Shown: positions 37,666 through 52,144, numbered from the stretch's first letter. The stretch is 64,000 bases of DNA from Fratercula arctica (GCA_947846985.1 CANTUZ010000001.1:113477757-113541756), one strand, 5' to 3'. The notes: generated by a model not told the origin, from the letters alone. Made by a program: numbers and translations.

Positions 37666-40231
37666 CATTTGGTTCCAAGTGCAGAGACGTTTTGCTGGCT
37701 TGTGAAAGAGTGTATGCAAGTCTTTAAAGAGAATAAATCAGCGAGACCCACAATCTTCTTCTGCAGCAGAAAATATATCGCTATGAACGATGGCAACAGT
37801 AGGACTCGTAACCAACAGGCACTAGATACACCCCTTTGTAACACTACCGTGAGACACTGAGATGCCCCAGTGACAGGCACAGCGTAGGAACCCGATTATA
37901 TACTGCAATACCAAGTCCACAATTATGCTTGGCTTCACCCTTCCTTCAAGTCTCCCACTGCACATTCCTCCCACCTATTGTGAACACGGCAAGCAAAGCC
38001 CAGGGATTTCACTGAACGGAGCTCTGAGTGGAGAGGATAAAGCTATAGGACCTGATTCCCGGTTACATGAAAGCAAAAGATGCCAAAGTCTTAAAGTACT
38101 TTGGCAGAAAGCTAGCTCTGTATAACCAAGAATGCAAGTTCTGTGGTTAGTTTAATCCCTGGAACAGCTCTGCAGATTTCTGAGTAATGTTGCACAGGGT
38201 GAGTTTGGCTGTAATTTTTTGATATCTTTAAATTACTTACTGCTGTATTTTCCTTGCTTGTCTTTTCAGTCTTTTATATAAGCTTTCCTTTTAAAACATA
38301 CAGGAGAATTAAGAAAAATAAGTATCTATCTGAAAACAGACAGCAACTTCCACTGTAGAAAATCTGAATCCTGGGAGAGAAATTAGTTCCAGTAGCCGCC
38401 CAGGCAGTGATGTAGCCCCATCTAGGAAGGATACATCTGCTGCCTCAACGAGTTTTTCAAGGAAAAGAACATTCCAAAAATCTTTCTCACTATTATTACT
38501 CTTTCTATTGCCATTAATTGAGTCTTAGGCTGCTAAAGCTGCACCAACCTGTTTCTGTATTTTTGTCACTCTTCCGTGCGCAGAGAAAAACTGTCAGTAA
38601 AGAGATAGAGTAGAAAGGGGAATCGGAGTTGCATGGATGAGATAGATGAATTGGAGTTATTACAGGGTATTTCAGAAATATTATTTCTTTTCCCCCTTTC
38701 TTCAAGCAGAGGCTTAGCATCTGAAAACAAAAGTCTAGCTTGAGAGAGAAAGGAGAGAAAGAAGTGGCTTATGATTCCCATATGTTTCAGTACCTTTAAA
38801 ATAAAGGCATGGTAATACTTAAATAGTATTAAGCTTCAAACAGCTGGTACTGTGTTTGCTACTATAATCATCTGTCTAATTATATTGGAATGTGACAAAA
38901 AAGTAAAGAAGGGGGTTGCTTTGACAGCGCTGCTCTCAGGGCTCCCAACAGGCCACCAATTAGAACCTGGAAAAAGGAAGGAACTTGTAAAAACTAATGA
39001 CTGCTCAGCAATGGGATATAGACCTATTTTTGTTTTAAAAGTACTTTTTTTTTTTCTACAAAAAATCTAGCCTCCTTCAGCTAAAGCAACTTTCTTTAGG
39101 TCATATTCATGATATATAAATAAAGATCTTTTTGTCAGTCAGCACTCCTTTTCTGTTTTTTCAATTATATCCCTTGGTTTCTATAAACGCGCAAAACCTG
39201 TCGTGACTCTTAACGTGGGTTCCCGATGATGTATGAAGACATTCTGATTTCCAGAAGTTCGTGATCAATCTGAAGGGTTTAAGTCAGTGGCTCTATGTAC
39301 ATTTTGCACAAAAGCATCTAATTCCCACAGCACTCAGAGAACAGGTTTTCCATGCACTGATCCAAGCTGTATCCACTGGTGACTGATTCCTTCTTTCTCA
39401 GGCCCAGTGGCATCTCCCATGCTTAAGAAAAAAAATCAGTCAAACTGCTGAGCACTACCAATGTTATTTAAAGCAGCATGCAGCTGAAAAAGCTCCACAA
39501 CTTACAGGATGATATGTAGAATATGATCCACTAAGGAAGTCAGTTACACCGGTTGAAGGCTTAATCCAGCTGCCCAGAGGTTAATGGGGAACTTTCCCTC
39601 ACCCCAGTGCAATTGGATTTAGCCTAAACTATTTTCTCTGTAATGAAAAGAAATTAGCTTTTTGCCTCCGCTACGTTTCTTTTACCACTCCACAATAGCA
39701 TCTGTATCTTGTCTATTCCACCACTCTTGTTCGCATTTTAAAATGGAACTACACTTTCACCGTGTAAGCATAATAGTGTCTCATTTAGGTGAGGGTGAAT
39801 AAACCTTTTCAAATGTTTTCGGAACTCAGTTTTGGTGCTTGTCTGAGTCTATTCCACAATACTTGGCAATTCAATTTTCTGGTTTGAAATTGCACAGAAT
39901 GTTTTTCCAAAGGCAAGACTTGCCTAAATATTTCATTTTGAAGTCAAAGAAAGCCAATTCTGAACAGGCATTTTTTATTTTTAAATCCCTGCATTCAGGT
40001 TATTTGTACCCAGAAGCTCTGCTCAATGACAGCTGCGCAATCAGTGCCTCAGCTGGAGGAAGGGTTGTGCTTGGTATTACAAGTCTGTCATTTCAAAGTG
40101 AGATGGTTCAAGCAAGAATCATTTATCTATGTTCGCACACGGCATACAGGTCATTTTGGCTCTATATCCAAAGGATCACTTTTAATTTAGCATTGACAAA
40201 CATGAGTGTTGATAGGGGGGTTCCTTTTTTT

Positions 40232-40254
40232 TTGGTTGGGTGGTTGGTTGGTTG
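40232..40254. repeat. (GGTT)n simple repeat
   Basis: A GGTTGGGTGGTTGGTTGGTT tract follows a T9 run. It is a short tetranucleotide repeat. Confidence 0.8.
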
Positions 40255-41921
40255 TTCAGTAGCTTAACCCTACCTTAGTTAAGAGCAAAGAACTCAATTC
40301 AGCCAAGGACTTATGCCTAAATACAACCACTTACATAGCCCTACTCTTCCCCCAGGTTTAGGTGATGGGCTGAAAAGATGTGAACTTGAAAAATAAGAAT
40401 ACACTTATAGTTTATACTCAAATATTTTTCAAAAAATGCGGCTTATAGGAGTAACTGAACTGATCTTTCAATAAGATTTTTCTGTCAACATTTTCTGCTC
40501 ACTGATTCTTTAGAGATCACACTTTCCATGGAGTTTCCCTCTCCATTTTGTCCAGATATGATAACAACCACACATCTTTAAATGCCTTGTAATGAAAACT
40601 GAAAGTAATGGCCTTTTAAAGGTAGAGAAAGTTGTTGTCAATACTTCTGATACATGTATTAAAAAAGAGAACGTATACAAGAGATGAGAATGTCATCTTA
40701 AATACCCACTAAAATTTATAATATGCTATAAGTTTAATCAGTTGTATTATTAATTAGATTGTCTCATTGGCCATCAGTTATTAGCATGAAACAGATGTTC
40801 AGTTAGTCCATTTCTCTTCATGGCATTCCTTTTGTCACCAAAATTCTTGTATTTATTTCTGCAACTGCAATGGTGGAAGACACTTACTGAGAGGAGTCAC
40901 AGAAATTTAAAACAAGTATACGATATTAGTGTTTAAATTCAGAATCCCCTAGTAATAGGCATTTGTAGGATGCATCCTTGTAATTGCCCTCATAGGTATT
41001 TCCTATTATTTCCAATTTTGTAACAGTAATTCAGGTGTCTTTTCAAGAATCTTAAAGCTTATCAAGGTGCATTCCTATACTATAGCATTCTTTCCAGTTT
41101 CTGATGGGAAGTCTAAGTCTACCTTGTTTTGCAAGCCTAGTTTGTGAATGTAGTTAATAAGTTGTTATAGTTTTTTCACTAATGTTTTTATGGGAACCGA
41201 CTGAAATGACGCTCAGAAACTAACATTGTATTCTTCCATACTTTTCAGCTTCTTTTCTGCCCTCGTGTAGCATGATATGGTTTGCAGAATACAAGTGCAA
41301 ACCCTTTTTCTTTACCAAAAGATATCTTGGTCTTGTTAAGGCCTTGATTGCAAAGGAAGCTGCACTGAGCTGCCTTCTGAAGTTGATATTCACAATACAT
41401 ATAATTTCAATCTAAAAGTGGCAGATGGTAAACAGAAAAAGGTAAACCCCACAACAGCTACAAGGCAACCTTATGTAAAGCCACTGGGAGGCCCAGGGTG
41501 GAGCCCCAGGGCCACCTGGATCCTGCAGTTTAACAAGTTGCCACTTGCCGCTGCCTGCCTGGCTGTCACCAGAGATGTGCTGTGCGCCTCCGCCTGGCAC
41601 ACGCACCGAGCCATGCACATCAGTTTAACTGGGCTTATTTAATAACAAATATTAATCTAGCGCAATACACCTTTCTAATGGCATACAACCTTTTTTAAGC
41701 TTCAGATCCAACCCTTGTGTAAGAGGTTACTCTCTAACTTGAACAGAATACAAGGGACAAAAAGTGACAAATATACAAAAGTAATGTTTTCCTCTTTTCA
41801 TGTACATATGTAGGACTGTATCTTTTCACTACATCTCCTGCAGATGGACTGATGCATCCAAGATTTCCATGCAACTAGTTAAATCATGTTTTCTATCTGT
41901 TTCATACAGATGGAGTTACAC

Positions 41922-41953
41922 AAAAAAAAAAAAAAAAGAAAAAGAAAAAAAAA
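41922..41953. repeat. A-rich tract
   Basis: A16, G, A5, G and A9 form a near-homopolymer. No retrocopy was recognised upstream. Confidence 0.85.
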
Positions 41954-44125
41954 GTCAGTGTCAGAGAGTCTGGTCTGCTGGTTTTCTCTAATAGTGCTTC
42001 AGTCGTTCAACAGAAGTTCAAATAGGATCTTTCCAGCAGAAAAAAAAACCCACAACTCAACAGTGATGAACAATGCTGCTTGAAGAAATGACAGTTTAGG
42101 GAGAGTTTGAATGCATTCAGTGAAACCATCACCAGTAAAGGTTGACATCTCAGTGAAAGCCAGCAGGAGGAGATGGTGTTTGCGATCCACAGCCCCAAAA
42201 CGATGGTACCAACTGCAACATCAGGCTGTCCTTAGCCCTGTCTCTACTGGGAGCCTTTCCCCAACAGCAGAGCTGGGAGTTTTTCGGTGGACAGCTGTGG
42301 ACAGGCTGCTTACAGACCCTTCCTGGTGCTATGGGTCTAACTCTCTCATATCGTAAGCTCTTTTCTCGCCTCAAAAGCTGTACAACTTCCATTCTTTTTC
42401 CTGTTGCATTCCCCTTCCTGCACATGCACTCAATTTTTAACCAATGTAAAAACTTTCCTTTTTAAGGCCACATCTGAGACTAGGCTATGTGCCTCTATTG
42501 GCATATCAAGGTGGCTATAATGGCACAGATTTATTCTACAGTGGTAAAATGACCATGTTAAAAAAAGTAAAAATGAAATGCAAACCAACCAGCACTATAA
42601 AAAGCAGGTACAGGTAAAGCGCACAGCTCTCTTGAATGACCAATTTCATAGTAAGTTACATCATTACCCATTTCACCTCCTACTCAACAGCTTTTTTCCC
42701 AGCTTGATTTCTTTAGATGAGATCAGCTGTTCATATCCAGTCCATAAACAGCTGGAGAAATTTACCCTGCTGTGAATAAGACTTTGTTTGTATAACTGGG
42801 GAAAATTACCTCAATTTTAACTTCTCTGTTAAGGACAGAAAAGCAGCCTGCTATAATAGCATACCATGAAAGCTGAGTACATATGGAGGTGTCTTCAAAT
42901 AGTTTATAAATATGAGAGCCTGTACATAGTCTTTAAGGGTAGATTTAAAGTTTAAATCTCTATCTCTTAAAAAAAATGAAGATAAAACCTCTCCAGGTGT
43001 ATTCAGTCCAGAGCCATTTGCTTTCAATGGGGTTCATACAACTACTTTTCGTGTTAACGCTTTGGCACCACTGAAATCCAATACTGATTGGAGAGGCGCC
43101 AGTAATGGTTTTCTAATTAAAGCTGATTTAACTTTTGTGTGTTAATTAGTCTCAGTTAACATAAATTAAATAAAGGAATAATGGGGTCATTTCACATTTA
43201 AATCACAGAAGCTTCAAGCATAAGCCGCCTGAGGAAATTAGCTTGCAATTAAACTGTGTTATTAATAACTGCTTGTAAATGGTAACAGCCAACTTGTTGC
43301 ACAGGCCATGCCTAGTGGTTACAATTACAACCATCCACGCAAAAAATTGACAAAGGTAAATTCTAAATAATCCTTTCTCAGGATTTCCACCCGCTTGTTT
43401 TGTTTAAATCTCCTGCCTTCATAATTAGTGTTATCCATCATTGTCTGTCAACAAGACATTTGTTTCACAGGTTGCTAAAATGTGCTATTCCACAGTACTG
43501 TCCCTGTCTGCATTCACCTGCATCCTGACAGCAAGGGAACCTCCCTGTTCTCTGTGCTCCTTTCAGCCACACTTACAGACAGAAGGCAATATTTCCAACA
43601 CAAAAAAGATGCGTTTACATGCAGCAGTTAACACAGAATGAGCCTCTGGTCATACTAGAGGCCTTAATGTAAAACTACGATGTGAGAACTAATATTGATA
43701 ATATTGTCCACTGACATATTTAAACCTCCTTTTGCCTGCGCAATCTCTATATTAGTAGTCTAAATACACAACCAAGCAGCTGATACATGCTGTCCTCAGA
43801 AAACAGACATTTATCCTCATAACAAGCTTAAAGTCTTAAGTTATGTGTGTTTTTTTCTGAAGGGGTGGACAGAATGCCAATGCGTCACACAATTAGATAT
43901 GAGCAGTTTGGGAAAGTAGATAAAGAAAAAAGAGGGGAAAAAAAGGGAAAAAAAAATGATATCAAAGTCAATATCAGAACACCATCTGCCTTCAGCTGGG
44001 CTACAATTTTACTCGAGGACTCTGACAGCAGGAGATTCCGTGCTGTCGTACCCATTCCCAGAAGCACACCTATTATTGTGCATCCAACACAATAAAAAAC
44101 TGCACCCCTTAAAGAGTTCAATTCA

Positions 44126-44431
44126 AATGCAAGCTTCTCTAAAAATTCCCCAGAGAAAAAAAATAAAAGAAGGGTGAGGGAAGAGAACTTCAAATCTAGA
44201 AGACTGCGTGATTCCCTCAGTAAAGAAACTAAATACGTAAGTAATAACCATACCTCCAAACACAGGAAACACACCAATAGCAGTATCAGGATGTGCCTCT
44301 AAGCTTCCTCCAACATAAGAATCTCCCCCATCTTTTGTTAGTTTTACTAAGTGAACAGTTGTAGGAGAGTTACTGAGAAACCAAGCAACTTCCTTGCAAA
44401 TGCAATAGCCACTCAGATCAGTATCATTTAC
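44126..44431 (-). other. 102-codon open frame with candidate exon
   Basis: On the minus strand a frame without stop runs from just after TAA (44434-44432) to TGA (44125-44123). Inside it the segment 44372 down to 44254 is bounded by an acceptor-like GGTTTCTCAG and a donor-like GGAG|GTATGG, giving a 119-nt exon. Its product contains LTKDGGDSYVGGSLEAHPDT followed by AIGVFPVFGG. The Gly/Asp-rich, mixed composition looks protein-like. Upstream in the same frame lies GYCICKEVAWFLSN, so the exon may start earlier. Intron phases would be 2 before and 1 after. I do not recognise the protein family. The phases do not join it directly to the 36.4 kb candidate. It could also be a decayed repeat. Confidence 0.3.
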
Positions 44432-47400
44432 TTAGCTGATTTCAGTGCTCTTGATAAGTCCTTGCAAAAGAACCCAAAGAAGGCAATGTTACTAGTGAAA
44501 AATAGATGATAGCCTACCTGAGTTTTCATCTTTGTCAGCAACGCTCTGATGAAATACCACAAAACTTCTTATCTCTCTTCCTTCAGCAGTGTGCTCAGCT
44601 CAGCTGTGAATTTCTATGCTATTACCCTGATCTTTAATTACTTAAGGAAGCTATTTTGCTTTATATTGGAATATACCGATCACAAAGTATAATGTTCACG
44701 ACCATCCTGGAAGTGAAGTCTCCTCTAATGATGCCCATTCAGTGAACTAACACCTATAAAAACAGAGCAGCATCCATCACACTGTGTTTTCTAACCAGTG
44801 TTTTCCCCCTCCAGACGTTATATCACTGCTGCTAAGAAGTCAGACCACATTCAGCTGTGTACACCTGTTACAGGACACTGGTGCACTCAAATCAGCCAGA
44901 ATCAATGGTGGTACTGCTTTTAGAAATAAAACACTTCCATAAGAGGACAGAAAGAACAAAGTGAAGGAATTGGTTTGCTGAACTTTTTGGAAATTGTAAT
45001 AGACTGCTTCTCCCTACTAAGTCAGCTTGTAGGCAGAGGGGAAAAAACATAATCTGAAAACTGTTTTCTTGTTCCCAGTTGAACTTTTAGAGACCATGAC
45101 TAGGGTAGCAGCAGGGAGGTAAACATATATCACTAAGAAGGAGAGCTGCACCACTGACAGAACCGCACACCTCTACGTCTGGCTGTTTGCAGGGGTTGTG
45201 TGAATCTGTGTCTTTTTCCTGAGAGGCAGAGGCTGAGTGCTGTTTTTAGCAGCTACAAGTTGCATTTGTATCCCACAATGCTTGCTTGCTTGCTCTACTA
45301 ACTGCCTTTGGATGGCCTCACTTTTCTCTCTCCTTAAAATGTCCCACAGATCAATTTGGTGCTCAGTAAGTTTGTATGTCTTATGCCACTTATTTTCTTA
45401 GTTCATTTCAGGTTCTCTTGTTATTTGAGCCTGTTGCCCTGCTTCTCTCAAGGAGGGGCAGGGATTACTACAGATGCACCTGCTCAGAGATCACAGCGAG
45501 ACACTTGCAACTGAATCTGCCATAGGGGAATTAATCTCTTAAACCTACAGAGAGCAGAAAAAACACATGAAAATGAAAAGCTCTGAGAGGCCAGGACAGC
45601 CTCAGCTCCTTGAGAGCATTTTGTATCCTCTCTCTTTTCCATTTACAAAGATAGCAATGGGCAGCAAAGGAATAAACATACCAAGAGAATATTGCCTCCT
45701 TTTCCCAGACCTTCAAAGAAGACAACGTAGAAACCAGATGTCCTGCAGCAGCACGGCTGCCAGGGGAGCAGGGGTGGCTTGGCCGCATGCGGCTCCTTCA
45801 CCTCACTCTCACACTGCTCGCTGTGGCAGGTGGCGGAGATCCGACCCGCAGCAATGGCATGGCTGCTCCTGAGGGGTCTGGTTGAGCGGGGGACAGTGAG
45901 ATGCTGGGGGCGGTTTTCTGCTGTTTGGCCCCTTCGGTGCTCCTTGACATCAGTGTTAAGTGGGTGCAAATAAGCATAACCAGCGCTGAGGGGGAACATT
46001 TCACACCCACTTTGTGCAGGTGTAAATAACTATGCAAAGTACATCGTCAGGAGCGTGGCCCCTTGCATCCTCCTGCTAGGGCTGTAAACAGCGCGTGTCC
46101 AAGCACTGTATATCAAACACAGAGGTAGGAGAAAATATTCCCTTTGTGAAAGTCAGTTTTGATGCACTTAATGCTAAGTCTCGTTACTCTTTCCAAGAGA
46201 GTTATACTCTCTGGATTAATGAGGGTGACAGGAATAAGATTTGACCTCTAGTCTACGTAATCTACCTTTTCTGGGCTCCCTGAGATGATATTGCCAATAG
46301 ATCTCTGATTTCTTTTTTTCCTTGTTGAAATTAGGATTCTGGCTCCCTGAACAGGTGAAATAAAAGAACTGAAACATCTTCAGGTCTTTCCCTTCCACAC
46401 AAACTGGCCAAACTGTAAGAGCTGCAGCAGCATTGTCCCATCTTACCTTGGTCCGAGATCAGTGTGAAGCTGGGTCTTCTGAGCTATTTCAGAAGACCAG
46501 CTATCTGATGAACTATTTCCAAAATTGCTTTCAGTTTGAGCTGTTGTACAACACATTCAGTAACCACAGATTAACAAGAGTGCAACTCAAAATTAGTGCA
46601 CTGCACGGGTTCAGATGACTTAATGACAGACAATAGCTCACAGTTCATAAATGTCTTATTTGCTTAGTTTTAACTTAGCTCAAGCACATTCTGTCTACAG
46701 ATGTATACGGGCAAATTATTTGGGGGAAAAAAACACAACATGAATAAATACCAACACGGCAGTGTCAGCCCTGGGAGATGGAAATGATACATGCTTGTCA
46801 CTTCAGAGCAGAAAAACACACCTCCCAACGACTTCATAGGATTATCACTCTCAAAACTCATGATGAGAAGGGCAAAAATTTTATTGTTAACTGTCTTAGC
46901 CCACATTGCTGATGTTAATACTGAAGTAGCTTAAAAAAAAACCAAACCACACAAAACCACAATGAAAGTCTGTCATTAAAAATGGGGGGGGGGAAATGAC
47001 ATCAGGAAGGCCTTGCAGTTAGAAACTTCACATATTGCCAATGAAAAAATCACACTTCTGCAGGCAGAGCCACCTATAAATTCATAAAAAGATTTGAAAA
47101 TTTGGAAACTTTTTTTTGGAAAATTTTGAAAACTCATTTATTGTTTCTTTAAGATGTCTAACTTGGTGCAAGCAGAATGAACAGTTACTATTACAAAACC
47201 TAACAACAAGAACACCACCAGCAAGACGCAGAGTTTCCAGTGGTGGATCTGGCTTTCACACAGACTAAACTCCTCTGGAAAGGCCTGCTTTGAAAAGAAG
47301 TAGTGTTGGTATCACCAAGGAGCCACTAGTTTTCAGACATGAAGCAGTGAAGTAATCTTCTAGGCCACGCTAGGAGAGTTTGATTCATAGCTCCTGGTGT

Positions 47401-50400
47401 CCCTCCTCGAAAGCTCTGCTTTAAGCTCTTTTTCATTGGCTGCAGTTAATGACGGGGCTATAAATTAAACTGAATTATAAAAGCAATACATCATGACAGG
47501 TACTGGAAGCGATGGCTGCAGCCTCTGCCATGTGGTAGGTCAGTCACAAAGCAGTGGTCTATATGAGATATTGTGACTATCACTTAGTCACCCCCACCCC
47601 CGTGCAGAAACCAAGAGGGTCTCGCTGAGGCCCAGGAAAAGCAGTACATAATTCAGTGAAGAATTCTCTCTGAGAAGCCCTTGAGTATGGCTAAATAATG
47701 ATCTTGTTTACCTCATTTAGCCCCAAGTTCTCCAAGTAAGAGCTGGCCATGAAGAGTTCTTATGCTCTCTGATATCCAGCCGGGACAATGTGTCCTGTCT
47801 CTGTTTTCAGCCATCAGGCTTGTGTCAAACACACCCTGACAGCTGCAAAATTTTTTGGTGAAAACAATAATTCCACTTTTCCTTTCCATCTGCCTGCAGA
47901 TGGTTTAAATCTGACCCATCAAAAGGAGAAGAAAAAAAAAAAAAGGAAAAATAATATTCCAGCTGAGATGAAATTATAATGATTGCTGATTTCATATAAA
48001 GAAAATAACAGTTTTGAGATTTGCAATGTCCTTGCAATGATGAATTAAACTGTGCATGGGAGAACTGGAGGTTTTGCCAGTTGATCTGGGCTCTCTACAA
48101 TTCCTCTCAGACCTCTTCAAATCAGCAAACAGCCACATGAAAAATAATCATCAATGTCCATCATGGATGACAGCTACTTTCTCCTTTACTAAGGAGAACC
48201 TTTGTTAAGAATCACTCAAATACAGTCCAAAATATTAGAAGGGAATAATTTCTGTAGGGGCAGATTTGAAGCTTGAGGATCCTGCTTAGTTTCAGTGTTC
48301 CTCTAAGCTTCTCTATGTTTCAAATCTAAATAAATAAATAAAAAAAATAATGTCATTCTCTGTTTGTTAACAACTCCCTGCATTGCAAAAGCTGCTTTGC
48401 AAGTACACATTGTGAATGATGAGTTTGTTCATGGAGAACATCAGCTATTGCAGGTAAATCACTAACCAGCTGGTTTCAGTGCTTGCTGTCTACATATTTG
48501 ATGAGACCAACACACGCTGCAAAGTATCATGAACAGAAAGAAACAAAAATAAATTACTTTCTGCCTAGGACTGCGGGAGTGAAGACTGTTGTGCTGATCT
48601 CTTTGGGACGACACACAGACATTGCAGCGAGGGGGAAAGTGAGAAGTTCGGTGCCCTGTTCTTGAGTTGTTTCTGCCTCTGAGTCTCTGCTTGGCTCACC
48701 CATGTCTGGGGCTCTCTGCACAAGTAGGGTGTTCTGGTCTTTTGGTATCTACTTTCATACAAAAAGCAACTATTTCTCCATCGTAGAGAACAACAGAAAA
48801 TTAACCAGGACAGATATGAGCCACAAACCAGTAAATTTTTTCAAGTCATGGGCTTTAATAGTGGCCTCAAAGGCTTTACTGCATCATGCAGGCTGGTAGC
48901 AATTTCCAGTCATTGCAAGGGGAAACTAGTGATAGAATATATGCCATCACTGGAGGATGCTATGTGGAACAAGAGCAAGAATTAAGGAACCTGTCACTTT
49001 TTAAACTGGAGAATACAGCATTAAGGCATTGTAAAATGCTATAGATTGACAGAGTGTCCTGTTCCCATGGTGTTGGTTTTTTGCACGAGGACGCAGCTAA
49101 GGTGGGGATGAGATTCCTAACAGTAGCAGATGTCATAAGGATCACCTCAAGTCTATTCACACAGGAATGTCATTGACAGCATGGCAAAAAGGCCAGCTAG
49201 GCTAACTGGGAGCAAGGAGAATAAGCAGCAGCAGGTCTCTGTAGGATGCACTTAAGCATCTCTTGCCAGACTACATACGGCTTTTTCTGAGGGAGCCAGA
49301 ATATCTCCTGGGATCCTGCTGAATGATGCTCCACTTCCCCTTTGCACTTTACCCAGGGCTGCTGTTCCTACCAAGCACTTCCATTTGCTGTGACTGAAAC
49401 CACCAAACAAACAAACGGAGCTTGTATTTGTATTGCACCTTCTGACATCCAAGTCCAAATGTCACAGCTTCTGGACAGGCCAAACTCACTGTGCACACAG
49501 ATGCTAACCGTGTGATGCAGAGTCACTGTGCCATGTCCCTGGATATCTGCATTGCCAGACAGCCAGGAGTTTGGAAGTTTCCCTTAAAGCAGTGGAACTG
49601 GAAAACAAGAGCAAGGATAAGGGTGGAAAAAAATCATTAAAAACAACAGGTGGCTAAGTCACACAAAATATCCTGTAGAATTCAGAAGCAGTGCAGAGAC
49701 TTATTGTGCATAGAGAATGAATTACCCTCTCTGAAAGGATGTCTAAAAAGCAGCGCACTGTTTAATTTAAAAAAAAAAATAAGTGAGGAGCCTAGTGGTG
49801 CTATGGACTGAGCTTGTTCTGGGTGACTATCTTTTCTTCTTACTGCGGTTGTCCTGAAGTCTTCAGTAGGATCACACGTGTACATAGACTTTGTCTGTCC
49901 CTGGCTAAATAAAGGACTTGAGGCTGCAAAACTGTCACCCTTTCCTAAGCAACAGATTCAACTCAGGAAATTAAGACTCATACACTGGTGACTAATGCTT
50001 TTGTCAGCTAGTTACAAAGCACCCGAGGACGGCGGCTGCGAACGCTGTGTACTATGTGTTGTGTCTTGCGTTACCGTTCTTGAAAGGCCAAATTCAATCC
50101 GACCCAGGAGCCATCCCACCTCTAAGGAAAAGCGATTTCTGTGTGCTGCCCTCCGGGCATGGGCTCCTGTGCTCTGTGACAGTAGGAGGTTCTTCACAGA
50201 ATTTCAGGCAAACTTTAGGGCATCACATGGGCCCATCCGACCTCCTCCCTCTTTGTCCGGTGGGAATCACAGACAAGTGATTGTCTTGGAACAGATACAG
50301 ATGCTCAAAAAAAAGAGGGGATGATGGATAAAAAACAGTACACAAAGCCTCCTCACGTGAGCACCGAGTACACCCCACAGCTGTTGGCTTTGTTTTGCAT

Positions 50401-52144
50401 ATTTTACATATTTACATACACAAAATATTTCCAAACATCCCTGTGTTTACTTAAAACTCCATCAGTAACATGGCTGGTAGAACAGATCCAGTGCAAATAT
50501 ATTCGCTGGATGACACTTGGTTTTATAATGCATCAGGGGTCCAAGGCTGCTTCTACTGAAGTCAACAAAAAAGAAATCCCAGGTTTCCAAAGGATGAAGA
50601 GCTAACTGCGTAATCCTGAAGTATTCACCTCACAGGAAAGGCCTTCGGTCAAACAGTCTGAAAATGAATGAGGCAACACTTCTGAAACAAGGACAGCCGG
50701 TACATTAGAGAAAGGGATTTTTTTCCTCACATATCACAGATACCAGTTGCTTATGGGTGGGTGGCGGGGGTGAGTTGGAATGGGAATAAATCCTTTGAAG
50801 GAAAGGCTGAATAGCTTTCCTCAGGTGGTGTAGAGAAGTCAAAGAAACTGCTCAAGATCAGAGACAGGTGGAGGGGTGGTGGTGGGGCTATTGCCTCCTC
50901 CTAAAAGCATATTCCAGCTTAAAAACAGGTAGAGTGGCACCCATGTACATGTTCATCTTCAAGTGCCATTAGCTCCAATTCAGAAAAGGTCAAATGATTA
51001 CCTGGGAAAGCATTTGGCCATGAACATTTCTGGGTTTTATTTGTAAGACATCCCTTCTCTTCCAGTACAACCAGCCAGGCAGAGAACTGGGCAACCCCAC
51101 TGTCCCTGCACACCCTCTGTGGGTACCGCACAACTTGAAAGTCTGGCCATGGGAAAGAGCATAGGGCTGGCTTCCCACACACTCCCCTGATGAGAAAGCC
51201 AAGGAGGAAGGGTGCGTGGGGCAGTGCTGCTGCTCCATGCTGCCTTGTTGAGCTTCCTTGCCAGGTGGAGCAGGAGTCTGTTCCTCAGAGCCAAGGAATT
51301 AACTTCTTCACAAAAGCAAACCAGAAAGAAAAGGGGGAAGAAAAAACAGGGGTAGTTGTGCAACTTATGGAGTTCCCGTTCAGCCTTGGCTCTGCTGCTC
51401 AGAAGACAGACAAAGCAGGACAGAAAAAGTCCACCAGGAAATGGGGAAGATTTCTCCAGACTTCCACCCCAAAAGTGCTTTACTGATGGGGCTCTATGGT
51501 AGTCTCCCTATTGGCTTCTACACAGGCACCAAAAAATAAGTTCATACCTTTTACACTAGGCATTAGAGACTAGGGAGTTTCCCACTGAGAAACTGGCTTC
51601 CTTAAAGTTTAATTTTCTCTTTATCCATCTCCATCAGAAAAGAATAGAATGTTATTCTTAAAAGGGAACAGATTTTTTGGGTTTGGCCAGATATAGAAAT
51701 CTTTGTTGCTATATTTGGCTTCCAATGTAGGACACTCTGCTTGCTGGTGGGAGGAGGAAATTAGAGCTGGTGTTATTCATAACTAAATGGGCATGAAAAA
51801 CAAACCACCTCCCTTTGAACCCTGGTGCTACTATGGGCATTCACATAACAAATAATTTTCAAAGCCTGTGATACCTCTGTACATGCAACGGCCAGCATCC
51901 AAACTTTATTACACGCTCATTTTCCCATAGTGATAAACCGTTGCAGATGTACATTTATTGTCAAGACAAAGACATCGGTGTAGTTCCTGGAGTTGGTTTG
52001 TTGTTTTGTTTTTTTAAAATATCATTTCTCATTTGTGTTCAAAGAAAGCAAAAGTGATATTCTGAAGGAGAGACAATTACTGGAAGGCTGTGGTATCCAG
52101 TCCCCCTCCTCCTCCCAACAACCCCAAAAAAGAAATCAGCTAAA
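44432..52144. other. Stretch without genes
   Basis: No gene recognised. It holds a (GCTT)n tract near 45281-45294, a GC-rich patch near 45750-45960 with several CpGs, a G10 run at 46984-46993, and A-rich tracts near 47930-47945 and 48327-48350. An ancient-repeat-like segment lies near 45970-46050 (GTGTAAATAACTATGCAAAG). All open frames are short and featureless. Confidence 0.55.
46984..46993. repeat. G10 homopolymer
   Basis: Ten G residues in AT-rich DNA; its length is likely to vary. Confidence 0.85.

Larger units (their letters stand above)
36640..44125. other. Stretch without genes
   Basis: No gene recognised. A purine tract lies at 37034-37075 and a GC-rich patch at about 37490-37665. 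An ancient-repeat-like segment lies near 37990-38040 and another near 43010-43045 (GCTTTCAATGGGG). A (GGTT)n tract lies near 40232-40254 and an A-rich tract at 41922-41953. The longest frame (164 codons, 37366-37860) spans the GC-rich patch and has no domain. Confidence 0.55.

Noticed and set aside
37366..37860. 164-codon open frame, the longest ATG frame in the window
   Set aside because: It crosses a GC-rich patch where stops are rare, has no recognisable domain, and changes composition abruptly along its length.
39839..40267. 142-codon plus-strand open frame
   Set aside because: Its end is encoded by a T-run and a GGTT simple repeat; there is no domain, and the amino-acid make-up follows base composition.
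43885..44277. 130-codon minus-strand open frame overlapping the 44 kb candidate
   Set aside because: It is a Leu/Phe/Ser-rich product in a different frame from the better candidate, partly encoded by purine-rich low-complexity DNA.
45531..46037. Frames of up to 118 codons in a GC-rich patch
   Set aside because: Open on both strands, without domain or splice context.
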